A stretch of DNA of 8,070 nucleotides, from positions 1-8,070 of the forward strand of contig CAZXLJ010000134.1 of NCBI GenBank assembly GCA_964641175.1, in the 5' to 3' direction. The notes below the pieces were generated by a model. It was not told the origin of the DNA. It worked only from the letters and a program-made list of their open reading frames with translations, and made no database searches. The DNA comes from CAYNST01 sp964641175 (GTDB lineage: Bacteria; Pseudomonadota; Gammaproteobacteria; Pseudomonadales; Cellvibrionaceae). Position numbers and translations under genes: made by a program. Below are positions 1 through 6,887 of this stretch, one piece after another. Numbering within the stretch: the first letter of the stretch is position 1; each line of letters starts with the position of its first letter.

Positions 1-62
1 CCTTGCGGGCTGAACGCCGAGCGTCGGTCCGATTTGTCTCGCGCAGACGCTGTCCCGACTTG

Positions 63-75
63 ATCAGAGGTTCCC
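63..75 (+). repeat. Left copy of 13-bp edge repeat (possible IS end)
   Basis: The 13 bases ATCAGAGGTTCCC occur here and again, inverted and without mismatch, at the right edge of the window. Read as an insertion-sequence terminus, this copy would be the end of an element lying to the left, so bases 1-75 would belong to it. No transposase reading frame is visible in these 75 bases. Calling it an IS end is inference from the inverted pair and from its resemblance to IS5-like termini; the match itself is seen directly. Confidence 0.35.
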
Positions 76-120
76 CAGAACCGTGAGATTTGCATGATGC
101 TGCCGCGGAAAATTCTGACG

Positions 121-1206
121 CTACCCAGGAACTGCCCTGCCGGAGCGCCGACGACGCAATTCCATTGCAAGACTGACCATCACAAATATCGCGACCAGAG
201 GAAACAATCCCATCAAAATTGTGTTTTGCAAGACATCGAGATAATTCAGGGATAGCGATATGGCAATCAACAACCAGACGTAGGCTATGTACAGTGTAAA
301 AAACAGCCCACCTTCCAGACGGCTGAGGCTCGCCCCGGTAAAAAACAAGGGGAGACAAAGCAACGCCACGCCCAGCATGACTGGAACGTCCAGGCTGGCC
401 AGCTGCTCGCCCGCAAGCAACGGTGTGGGAGAGAACAATCCCGAAATACCGAGTACGCAAAGAATATTGAAAATGTTGCTTCCCACCACATTTCCAACAG
501 CGATGTCGCGCTCCCCGCGGATAGTGGCCACAACAGAAGTCACCACTTCAGGCAATGATGTTCCTGCGGCCACAATGGTCAATCCGATTACCGCTTCATT
601 GACACCCCACGCAGTCGCCAGCTCCACTGCACTCTGCACCAGCCAGCGTGCGCCCAGCACAAGTAGCGTCAGGCCCCCTATTACAAGCAAAATGTTTTTC
701 CAGACCGGGGCCTTTTCCACCAGCAGCTCATCAACTTCGCTACCGGCGCTTTCGGGGTTGCTCCGTCTGCCTTGCACGAATAAAAACACCGTGTAGGTTA
801 CCAGCCCCACGGCGAGGAACGCGGCCTCGACCTTCCCTATATTCCCATCCCATACCATGATCACCGCGACTACCGAAACGGCTACCATGATGGGCACGTC
901 TTGCCGAATCAGCTGCTGTGAAATGACCAGCGGTGAAATCAGCGCCGCGAGACCGAGGATGAAAAGCACGTTAAAAATATTGCTGCCCACGACGTTCGCG
1001 ACCGCCAATTCCGCTTGCCCCGAATACGCCGCCTTTACGCTGACGGCCAACTCGGGGGCACTGGTTCCAAACGCCACAACGGTCAGTCCTACGACCAGGG
1101 CCGGGACCCCGAAGCTGGTGGCTAGCCGGGCAGCACCCTTAACGAGCAGATCCGCCCCGATCACGAGCAGTACCAGCCCTGCAAACAGCAATAGCCAAGT
1201 CATCAT
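121..1206 (-). CDS. yrbG: Calcium/sodium antiporter, YrbG/CaxA-type (CaCA superfamily)
   Basis: This 361-residue inner-membrane exchanger is predicted to move Ca2+ against Na+ (K+-dependent in characterised relatives). It shows the duplicated architecture of the CaCA superfamily. The first alpha repeat has GTSAPE at about 47-52 and NVVGSNIFN at 71-79; the second has GTSLPE at 215-220 and NVVGSNIFN at 239-247. The acidic residues in these motifs are the ion-binding ones in the family. A hydrophilic loop (about 146-169, rich in E and S) separates the halves, and the protein ends in a basic tail with RRRR near 351. About ten hydrophobic segments are visible and the length is somewhat above that of E. 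coli YrbG. The start is the first of two adjacent ATGs, with GAGG seven bases upstream. It lies 238 bases behind opgH and in the same direction; whether it is co-transcribed is unclear because a strong hairpin intervenes. Transported ion and direction are inferred from the family. Confidence 0.9.
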   Translation of the reverse strand: MMTWLLLFAGLVLLVIGADLLVKGAARLATSFGVPALVVGLTVVAFGTSAPELAVSVKAAYSGQAELAVANVVGSNIFNVLFILGLAALISPLVISQQLIRQDVPIMVAVSVVAVIMVWDGNIGKVEAAFLAVGLVTYTVFLFVQGRRSNPESAGSEVDELLVEKAPVWKNILLVIGGLTLLVLGARWLVQSAVELATAWGVNEAVIGLTIVAAGTSLPEVVTSVVATIRGERDIAVGNVVGSNIFNILCVLGISGLFSPTPLLAGEQLASLDVPVMLGVALLCLPLFFTGASLSRLEGGLFFTLYIAYVWLLIAISLSLNYLDVLQNTILMGLFPLVAIFVMVSLAMELRRRRSGRAVPG

Positions 1207-1411
1207 CTGTTTTCCTCAAATTCGTTGACCAGGTGGACTGCATCAACGCTCGGAAACATCAACAGACGTCCGAGGTGAACACAGACCACCTGAGATTGCA
1301 TATCGGAATCGATTAGCACGACCGGGAACCGTCGGGCCGAGTAGATATTGGAAAAGCTTGGAACGTTTAATCAGAACCTTTTTAAACCGGCGGGTCAACG
1401 CCGTAACCTGT

Positions 1412-1438
1412 GCCGGCGGCAAAGAGATTGCCGCCGGC
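1412..1438 (-). terminator. Strong hairpin just after opgH (terminator or 3'-stabilising)
   Basis: A perfect 11-bp inverted repeat, GCCGGCGGCAA and its complement around a 5-base loop, begins six bases after the opgH stop. Its position fits the end of the opgGH transcript. No run of T follows on the minus strand, so it is not a textbook intrinsic terminator. It could instead protect the mRNA 3' end or act with a second, weaker hairpin at 1403-1388 (5-bp stem CGGCG/CGCCG), which is followed by GTTTAAAAA. Confidence 0.5.
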
Positions 1439-1444
1439 CCTCGC

Positions 1445-3400
1445 TCAAGCGTGGGAACGCCTGTCAACACCCGATTCGAATGACTGCACCGGCATCTCCC
1501 GCCATTTTGCAGGCAGCATGCGCGTGAATAATTTCCCGCGTTTTACGGTCTGGCCATTGTGCAAGCCCTGCCGCAGATCATGCAATACCGGTTCCTCTGA
1601 AATTTCATTGGGGGTGGCAAAAATGCCCAAATTTCGCGCCGCAGCGCCTAGCCGAACACTACTGGAGTAGCGCACAATCGGTGCGGCCAGCGTCAAACCG
1701 ATAAGTACCGGCAATAGCCACCAGAAAAATGTGGGTGCAAGAAACCACGCCGTTGCACCCCAGGCTGACGCAATCACAGTTGCCAAGGCGGTCCGTCCAA
1801 ATGCGTCGCGCCAGGGGACGAGCCGCCCATCTCTCGGCTGCGCTTCCCAACTCACACCTCGTCCGGCGAATACGCTGACCACAAACCACGAATGGAACAC
1901 CATCATGATAGGAGCTATCAGGATGGCAAATATTGTCTCGATCACGGCGCTCAAGGTCATTTTCTTAAGTCCGCCAAAAGCGGCCCGGTTCTGTAGCATC
2001 CCGACTACGATGCCCAGCAACTTGGGCAGGAACAGGAGGGTGACGGTCAGATAGAACACTGAGTAAATCAGCCCGTCTTTAGCGACCGGCCAGTTCGGAA
2101 ATAACTGATACACGCTGTGAAAAAAGACATTACTGGTGAGGGCCCGCCAGATGGCATCCAGCGTACTGAGCGCGAGCATCGCCAACCAGATCAGCGTGGA
2201 CAGATATGCCACAGCCCCGAATATAAAATGCAGGCGGCTGGCACCGTGCCATCCAGAATACAGAAGTAAGCCAAGATGCTGGATATTCCCCTGGACCCAA
2301 CGGCGATCCCGGGTGGCATAGTCGAGAAGGTTGCTGGGCACTTCTTCATAACTGCCTTGCAGATCCGGTAACAAAAACACATCCCAGCCGCCCCGTCGCA
2401 GCAATGCCGCTTCGACAAAATCGTGGCTCAGAATCTCGCCGCCAAAAGGGCCCTTCCCCGGTAATGATGGCAAACCGCAATTATCCATGAAGGCAGAAAT
2501 CCGTATGACCGCATTGTGGCCCCAATAATTGGCAGCATTGGTTTGCCAAAATGCCAGGCCTGTCGCCAACATCGGGCTGTAAAGGGTCGCAGCGAACTGG
2601 ATAAACCGTCCGAAAAAGGTTTCCTGGCGGACAGGAATGGGTACGGTCTGGATGAGACCCGCGCCCGGATTATCTTCCATTGCGTGCACCAGATGCAGCA
2701 TGCACTCCCCGGTCATGACGCTGTCAGCATCAAGCACGATCATGCATTCGTAATAACTGCCCCACTTCTGGCAAAAATCGGCCAGATTGCCGACCTTTTT
2801 ACTGACGTTGTTTTCACGCCGCCGGTAAAAAACGCGACTGGCCGAATCTCCGAGCCTTTCGCACAGCCCTTGCCAGGCACTGGCTTCCGCTTCGATCAGC
2901 ACTGGATCCCGCGTATCGCTGAGCATGTAAAAATCGAAGTGTGCGATCTGCCCGGTGGTCTCCAGCGAGCGTAAACTGGCTTCAAATCCCGCCATGATTC
3001 GCCGGGTATCTTCGTTATAAACCGGCATTACTACCGCTGTTCTACTCTTGGGCCTGCGCTTGGTGCTGTCAGGGCGCGCTGTCTGGCGCCGCAAACTCAA
3101 AGGATCAATCCGGAAAACCTGAAGAATGAAACCGATCAGCCCGTTCCAGAAGGCAAATGTTATCCAGGAAAATGTCAACGAATATAAAACAAGCAATCCG
3201 GTTTCAATGACATTGAGACCATTCGCCGAGAGAATATCAAACATCAGCCAGATGCCCAGGGCGATGGTGCCAAGGGACAACCCGAAAAAGATAACGCTTC
3301 GGGTGCGTTCACACGGAATGTGAATCTTGTAACTCGCTTTCGCCAGTTTAGCGTCAGCGAAGCTGACAACTTTATCGGACTGCGTTGGGATACCAGACAT
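1445..3400 (-). CDS. opgH: Osmoregulated periplasmic glucan glucosyltransferase OpgH (MdoH)
   Basis: This inner-membrane family 2 glycosyltransferase polymerises glucose from UDP-glucose into the glucan backbone and is thought to pass it to the periplasm. In the 651-residue protein, two membrane segments (about 34-55 and 65-95) precede the cytoplasmic catalytic domain. That domain has VVMPVYNE at 123-130, DAD at 224-226, the acidic SHDFVEAALLRRGGW block from about 325, and RDRRWVQGN at 364-372 (the Q/RxxRW-type motif). Further membrane segments follow at about 391-415, 444-470, 485-512 and 535-575. E. coli OpgH has 847 residues; this one lacks most of the N-terminal cytoplasmic extension and part of the C-terminal tail. 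The start lies inside the end of opgG (29-base overlap), with GAGG nine bases upstream, which suggests translational coupling. The family assignment is strong; the length difference is discussed as a finding. Confidence 0.95.
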   Translation of the reverse strand: MSGIPTQSDKVVSFADAKLAKASYKIHIPCERTRSVIFFGLSLGTIALGIWLMFDILSANGLNVIETGLLVLYSLTFSWITFAFWNGLIGFILQVFRIDPLSLRRQTARPDSTKRRPKSRTAVVMPVYNEDTRRIMAGFEASLRSLETTGQIAHFDFYMLSDTRDPVLIEAEASAWQGLCERLGDSASRVFYRRRENNVSKKVGNLADFCQKWGSYYECMIVLDADSVMTGECMLHLVHAMEDNPGAGLIQTVPIPVRQETFFGRFIQFAATLYSPMLATGLAFWQTNAANYWGHNAVIRISAFMDNCGLPSLPGKGPFGGEILSHDFVEAALLRRGGWDVFLLPDLQGSYEEVPSNLLDYATRDRRWVQGNIQHLGLLLYSGWHGASRLHFIFGAVAYLSTLIWLAMLALSTLDAIWRALTSNVFFHSVYQLFPNWPVAKDGLIYSVFYLTVTLLFLPKLLGIVVGMLQNRAAFGGLKKMTLSAVIETIFAILIAPIMMVFHSWFVVSVFAGRGVSWEAQPRDGRLVPWRDAFGRTALATVIASAWGATAWFLAPTFFWWLLPVLIGLTLAAPIVRYSSSVRLGAAARNLGIFATPNEISEEPVLHDLRQGLHNGQTVKRGKLFTRMLPAKWREMPVQSFESGVDRRSHA

Positions 3401-4982
3401 AGTTCCACACCTCGCTCAATCGTTGCGTACCCCAGCTTAAATAAAGACGCATATCAACCGCGTCCTGTTTTTCGGGCGTTAACTTGAAACTCACTCGCCA
3501 CCCGTTACCTGCCGGCAGACGGACCACATGAAGATCCCGGGTCTGGCCGGATGATACCGACAGACTGGCTTCCAGAGGGATGTCCGCAGCCAGTCGGTCA
3601 AGATCCGCTCCGGTAAAATCCACTACAAATTGCCGTTCGCTGGTCGGCGGCGGTTTGTCCTGCCCCGGAATAGCCGCCCAGCCAATTCTGGTTGACGCTA
3701 CATGCGCCAGACTGTGGCCGGCTGGAAAGGCGTCCAGGGATGTCAGGCTGTAGCGAAATCGCGCCTCCTCGCCTTTGCGCAGCGGCTGCTCCGGCACCCA
3801 GTAGGCGACAATGTTATCGTTGGTCTCCGATTGGCTGGGAATCTCTACCAGCTCCACCCGGCCTTTACCCCACTCGCTGAGTGGCTTCACCCAAAAGCTC
3901 GGGCGCCGGTGATAATTTGCTTCCACGTCATGATAATTACCGAATTCACGGTCACGCTGCATGAGACCGAACCCCTGAGGATTTTCATCGAGCAATGAAC
4001 TGATACTCAGATGCGTCGGATTGGTTAGAGGTCGCCATATCCACTCCCCGCTCTGGGTGAGCATCTGTAATCCGTCCGAATCATGCACTTCCGGACGAAA
4101 ATCATCGAAAAACATGGTTCTGTTTTCACCGTAGTGAAACATGCTGGTGAGAGGGGCTACGCCGAGCTTGCCTACGTCCGTGCGGGCGAAAAGGCGGGCA
4201 TCAACATCGACCGATGTTGGTACACCAGGGTGAAATTCAAAATGATAGGCACCGGCTACCGACGGTGAATCCAGCAGCGCGAAAACGCTGACCACGGCGC
4301 TTTCCGGCTGAGGCTTCAACAACCAGAATTCACGAAAGACGGGAAATTCTTCACCATTGGGACCCGCGGTATCGATAGCGAGCCCCCGCGCAGACATCCC
4401 GTACACATGCCCGGGTCCTACCAGGCGAAAATAAGAGGCGCCTTGAAAAACGACGAATTCATCTTTGTACTGACTTGAATTGAGCGGGTAATGGATGCGG
4501 AAACCCGCGAATCCGAAATCCGGTTTGGCAACGTTCAGGATATCTTTTGCCGGGCCGTTGTAATTGAAAGATTCCGGATTAAAATCTACGCGGGCATTTA
4601 ATCCCTGCCCGTCAATCACCTTAATGTCGACCGGTTCTTTATATAAGAATCCAGGGTGGAAGAACTGCACTTCAAAAAGAGACTCATTTCGCCACAATGC
4701 CTGTTCGGGCTTGAAATTAATCGCGCGATAACGCGAGTAGCTCATGTCTGCAAGCTCGGATGGCAGATTTGATACCGGCGGAGCGTAATTCGCTGCGGCC
4801 AGCCCTCTGGCTTTGTCAGCCATCATGTTGAGCAAAATTTGGGCTGCGGATTCCGGCTCTGCAGCCGATGTTGCATTTGGGCAACAGGCCACCATCGCCA
4901 GCGTCAAGACAATTTTCAGCTGCCTAATGTAGTTATTACACACCGCTTGGAAACCAAACACCGCGATACCACTTGATCTCAT
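3372..4982 (-). CDS. opgG: Periplasmic glucan biosynthesis protein OpgG (MdoG)
   Basis: OpgG is a periplasmic protein needed with OpgH to make osmoregulated periplasmic glucans, probably by shaping or branching the beta-1,2 backbone. The 536-residue product has a signal peptide: a basic stretch (IRQLK, about 19-23), a hydrophobic core (about 24-33) and a likely cleavage after Ala40 (TSA/AEP). The cysteines at 33-34 follow VA, so a lipoprotein reading is possible, but the lipobox is poor. The mature part resembles the whole family: FHPGFLY at 108-114, FGFAGFRIHYPLN at 156-168, FVVFQGASYFR at 176-186, GLAIDT at 200-205, and the second-domain blocks ENPQGFGLMQRDREFGNYHD (332-351) and RRPSFWVKP (359-367). 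No twin-arginine motif is present, which favours OpgG over its paralogue OpgD. The start ATG has AAGGAA nine bases upstream and an in-frame TAG immediately before it. It is the first gene of an opgG-opgH operon. Confidence 0.94.
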   Translation of the reverse strand: MRSSGIAVFGFQAVCNNYIRQLKIVLTLAMVACCPNATSAAEPESAAQILLNMMADKARGLAAANYAPPVSNLPSELADMSYSRYRAINFKPEQALWRNESLFEVQFFHPGFLYKEPVDIKVIDGQGLNARVDFNPESFNYNGPAKDILNVAKPDFGFAGFRIHYPLNSSQYKDEFVVFQGASYFRLVGPGHVYGMSARGLAIDTAGPNGEEFPVFREFWLLKPQPESAVVSVFALLDSPSVAGAYHFEFHPGVPTSVDVDARLFARTDVGKLGVAPLTSMFHYGENRTMFFDDFRPEVHDSDGLQMLTQSGEWIWRPLTNPTHLSISSLLDENPQGFGLMQRDREFGNYHDVEANYHRRPSFWVKPLSEWGKGRVELVEIPSQSETNDNIVAYWVPEQPLRKGEEARFRYSLTSLDAFPAGHSLAHVASTRIGWAAIPGQDKPPPTSERQFVVDFTGADLDRLAADIPLEASLSVSSGQTRDLHVVRLPAGNGWRVSFKLTPEKQDAVDMRLYLSWGTQRLSEVWNYVWYPNAVR

Positions 4983-5162
4983 CTAATCAAATTCCTTGAG
5001 TCTGTCTGTTAAACGTGACCTGAACACCCGCCACGCAGCCAAAACCGCCAATATGCAAGCGACGCGCCCGATATTTAATAAATTGTGTCGATGAAATTCG
5101 ACTAATTATTGGAGTTGTGCAGCCAGGCTGATCGCCCGAGGGGGTGGCAGCTGTTCGTTAAT

Positions 5163-5178
5163 TGCAATAAATCTGCCA
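5163..5178 (-). promoter_or_regulatory. Candidate sigma-54 (-24/-12) promoter for opgGH
   Basis: The minus strand reads TGGCAGATTTATTGCA, close to the RpoN consensus TGGCACR-N4-TTGCW. The essential GG and GC doublets are present and exactly 12 bases apart; the one clear departure is G for C at the sixth position. It would start transcription near 5152, giving a leader of about 170 bases before opgG. The match is read directly from the sequence; function is inferred, and no activator site was recognised upstream. Confidence 0.45.
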
Positions 5179-5284
5179 GAAATATTCTAAAAAACTTATT
5201 TGAAAGTGTTGCAAAATTGCGACACGCTATCCGTCGCCGCTGCCAGATTCTAACAGTGAAGTCTCTTTAAGGAGAAGGGATCTC

Positions 5285-5307
5285 GAATTTAAATTCAGCA
5301 CGTGCTG
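5285..5307. repeat. Two abutting perfect 12-bp palindromes downstream of gpmA
   Basis: GAATTTAAATTC (5285-5296) and CAGCACGTGCTG (5296-5307) are each perfect palindromes and share base C5296. They lie 28-50 bases past the gpmA stop. They may form paired hairpins or protein-binding sites. There is no T-run typical of an intrinsic terminator directly after them on the minus strand. Confidence 0.6.
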
Positions 5308-5335
5308 CGACCAGTCAGCTCCGCAGAGAAGTGCG

Positions 5336-6064
5336 TCACCGATTCGCCGGAACCAGGTATTCCCATGACAGAAATCTTCCGCCCCCGTCCAGTTTTACCT
5401 GAATGGGAATTCCGGTGGGAATTTCGAAGCTCTCGATTTCCTCGACGGACATGTCAGCAATACCCATCAGAAGCGCGCGTAACGTATTACCATGGGCACT
5501 CACGATCGGGGTCTTTTTAGACCTCACCTGAGGGAGAATTAATTCCTTCCATAAAGCCATGACGCGCAGCCGGGTGTCGGCAAGATTTTCAACAGATGGC
5601 AGCAACGCGGGATCCAGGTCTTTATAAAGGCGTGAAAACCGGGGGTGCCGAGGGTCGTCCAGAGATAAGGGTTCCGCTTTTTCCAGATAACTGCGCCGCC
5701 ACCGCCAGATCTGCCCGGGGGTTGTATTATTTGCTTCGGGAGTTTTAACCTTACCTTCCAGGCTACCGTAATGGCGTTCGTTCAGGCGCCAGTCGTCTTG
5801 GGTCGGGATGGGAGGATGATGCATATGCCTGAGGAGGATTTCCAGCGTAGCTTTCGCCCGTGACAGACGTGAGGTAAAAGCGATATCAAACCGGAAGCCC
5901 AACCGCCGCAAATGCTCGCCCGCCAGCACCGCTTCCGCCTCACCCGCGGGCGTCAAGGGAGGATCGGCCCAGCCGGAAAAGCGATTTTCCAGGTTCCACT
6001 GACTTTGAGCGTGCCGGATAAGCATTACGATGATGGGCGAATCGACTTTGGCCGGACTGGTCAT
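5336..6064 (-). CDS. gpmA: 2,3-bisphosphoglycerate-dependent phosphoglycerate mutase (GpmA-type)
   Basis: This cytoplasmic glycolytic enzyme interconverts 3- and 2-phosphoglycerate through a phosphohistidine. From the chosen start the protein has 242 residues, within the GpmA range. The catalytic histidine is H18 in MLIRHAQSQWN, followed by ENRFSGWADPPLT (26-38). LNERHYG at 94-100 holds the proton-donor glutamate E96. The second active-site histidine is H191 in VSAHGNTLRAL, and IPTGIP lies at 215-220. Unusual points are RHAQ where classical GpmA has RHGE, a divergent loop at about 105-120, and a short C-terminus without the usual Ala/Lys-rich tail. The frame stays open upstream to an ATG at 6115, but that lies in the 13-bp repeats. 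The ATG at 6064 has GGAG five bases upstream and aligns with the family start. Another histidine-phosphatase-superfamily activity is possible, but GpmA is the best reading. Confidence 0.88.
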   Translation of the reverse strand: MTSPAKVDSPIIVMLIRHAQSQWNLENRFSGWADPPLTPAGEAEAVLAGEHLRRLGFRFDIAFTSRLSRAKATLEILLRHMHHPPIPTQDDWRLNERHYGSLEGKVKTPEANNTTPGQIWRWRRSYLEKAEPLSLDDPRHPRFSRLYKDLDPALLPSVENLADTRLRVMALWKELILPQVRSKKTPIVSAHGNTLRALLMGIADMSVEEIESFEIPTGIPIQVKLDGGGRFLSWEYLVPANR

Positions 6065-6069
6065 TTGAT

Positions 6070-6073
6070 CTCC
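6070..6073 (-). promoter_or_regulatory. Ribosome binding site deciding the gpmA start
   Basis: GGAG on the minus strand lies five bases before the ATG at 6064. The alternative upstream ATG at 6115 lies in repeat sequence and would add 17 residues with no family resemblance, so the later start is preferred. Confidence 0.7.
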
Positions 6074-6091
6074 GCAGCTTGTCGACGAAAA

Positions 6092-6248
6092 TTCGTGACT
6101 ATAGTTCGCAATCAAAGTTCGNNNNNNNNNNNNNNNNNNNNNNNNNNNNNNNNNNNNNNNNNNNNNNNNNNNNNNNNNNNNNNNNNNNNNNNNNNNNNNN
6201 NNNNNNNNNNNNNNNNNNNNNCAAAGTTCGTAACTAAAGTTCGTAACT
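6092..6248. repeat. 13-bp tandem repeat array interrupted by the assembly gap
   Basis: On the plus strand TTCG recurs exactly every 13 bases on both sides of the N run: at 6092, 6105 and 6118 before it, and at 6227 and 6240 after it. The unit reads approximately TTCGTAACTAAAG. The right-hand copies are nearly identical to each other; the left-hand ones (TTCGTGACTATAG, TTCGCAATCAAAG) have drifted. The array therefore very probably continues through the gap and has an unknown copy number. It lies about 28 bases upstream of the gpmA start codon. Confidence 0.8.
6122..6221. other. 100-N assembly gap
   Basis: Exactly 100 N bases, the customary length for a scaffold gap of unknown size. True length and content are not known; the flanking tandem repeats are the likely cause of the break. 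Confidence 0.97.
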
Positions 6249-6410
6249 GTCCTCAGGTCCCCGGTTTTACAACTGCCGCTTTATAACTGAGATTTCGCGG
6301 CCAGACTCGGTGCTCCGCAATTCAAGACATACCGACAGGGTCGAGTGCCAGATGAAAAGCCGAAGCGTTAGTGCCTGTTGACACTGACCGCCGGAGCGGA
6401 GCTCCTTTGT
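6249..6410. other. Intergenic sequence between the repeat array and recX
   Basis: With the repeat and the gap this makes a stretch of about 350 bases without a gene. It should contain the end of the recX transcript and probably the gpmA promoter, but I found no convincing -35/-10 pair. A TTATAA/TATAAA stretch on the minus strand near 6280-6290 lacks a matching -35. A small inverted repeat at 6393-6405 (GGAGC/GCTCC) is followed by TTTGTTT on the plus strand only, the wrong direction for recX. Confidence 0.5.
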
Positions 6411-6875
6411 TTACCCCTTTTCAGCACTCCATACTGCTTCCAGCTTCGCAATCTGCGCAGATGAAAATCCCCGGTACCGTAGATAGCGCGCCTGCTTGCA
6501 TTTCTCGAGAAAATTTTCGGGCGGTTTACCGAACTTCTTTCTCCACACTTGCTCAATTACGACGAACCAGCCCGATTCAGACCGTTCGAATTGCTCCATT
6601 GCCACTGCGCAGGCTTCCGGGCCCACTCCTTTGGTCGTCAGTTCCTGCATGATTCGCTCTGCTCCGAAACCCCGATTGGCCCGTGAACGGACATAGCATG
6701 CAGCGAAACGCGAATCGGAAAGGTAGTCATCCTTTTTAAGCCGCTCGACAACTTCATGCACGAGCGGCTCCTGGTCGCCAAACTGCCTTAACAGCTTGGT
6801 GCACATTTCCTTTTCAGAATGCTCTCGCCGAGCCAACAGCGCAATCGCCTTGTTATAAATCTGCCTGGATTCCAA
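6411..6875 (-). CDS. recX: Recombination regulatory protein RecX
   Basis: RecX binds RecA and the RecA-DNA filament and limits filament growth and RecA ATPase and coprotease activity. The 154-residue, largely helical product shows the family's three-helix repeats: a first block with ALLARREHSEKEM (about 12-24) and VVERLKKDDYLSDSRFAACY (42-61), a middle block with RANRGFGAERI (65-75) and the C-terminal signature ARYLRYRGFSSAQI (129-142). Its length is slightly below E. coli RecX (166). The start is a TTG at 6875: an in-frame stop lies four codons upstream, a modest AGG sits eight bases before the TTG, and the first ATG (Met24) would remove the first conserved helix. Only 12 bases separate it from the recA stop, so it is almost certainly co-transcribed with recA, and the weak start may keep RecX well below RecA levels. 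Confidence 0.95.
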   Translation of the reverse strand: MESRQIYNKAIALLARREHSEKEMCTKLLRQFGDQEPLVHEVVERLKKDDYLSDSRFAACYVRSRANRGFGAERIMQELTTKGVGPEACAVAMEQFERSESGWFVVIEQVWRKKFGKPPENFLEKCKQARYLRYRGFSSAQIAKLEAVWSAEKG

Positions 6876-6887
6876 ACTGCGAACCTA

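Larger units (their letters stand above)
4983..5335. other. 353-base intergenic region between gpmA and opgG
   Basis: No credible gene is seen here on either strand; the few ATG codons open only very short frames. The part nearest gpmA carries two abutting palindromes (5285-5307). The AT-rich middle (about 5160-5215) carries the sigma-54-like promoter and a poor sigma-70-like alternative (TTGCAA at 5214-5209 and TAGAAT at 5189-5184, but spaced 19 bases). A near-palindrome CAGCCAGGCTG lies at 5120-5130, in what would be the opgG leader. A plus-strand AAGGAG near 5270 has no start codon at a suitable distance. Confidence 0.6.

Noticed and set aside
287..1228. Several plus-strand open frames of 70-169 codons
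   Set aside because: They lie antisense to the exchanger gene, have low-complexity Ser/Thr/Pro/Ala-rich translations and no family resemblance; they are shadows of the real minus-strand frame.
1243..1470. Minus-strand 75-codon open frame overlapping the opgH end
   Set aside because: It runs through the hairpin and the end of opgH in another frame, lacks a ribosome binding site and has no recognisable features.
2516..2974. Plus-strand 152-codon open frame
   Set aside because: Fully antisense to the conserved catalytic domain of opgH; no start signal and no domain resemblance.
5302..5520. Plus-strand 72-codon open frame with AAGGAG upstream
   Set aside because: The AAGGAG is too far from the GTG start, and most of the frame is antisense to the gpmA C-terminus.
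6065..6115. N-terminal extension of gpmA to the ATG at 6115
   Set aside because: It is translated from repeat sequence, has no family similarity, and a better ribosome binding site and family-consistent start exist at 6064.
6092..6248. CRISPR-like array around the gap
   Set aside because: The repeat has a 13-base period with no spacers; it is a direct tandem repeat.
6393..6405. Small intrinsic terminator GGAGC/GCTCC followed by TTTGTTT
   Set aside because: The T-rich tail is on the plus strand, where no gene ends; on the minus strand (recX) there is no T-run and the stem is only 5 bp.
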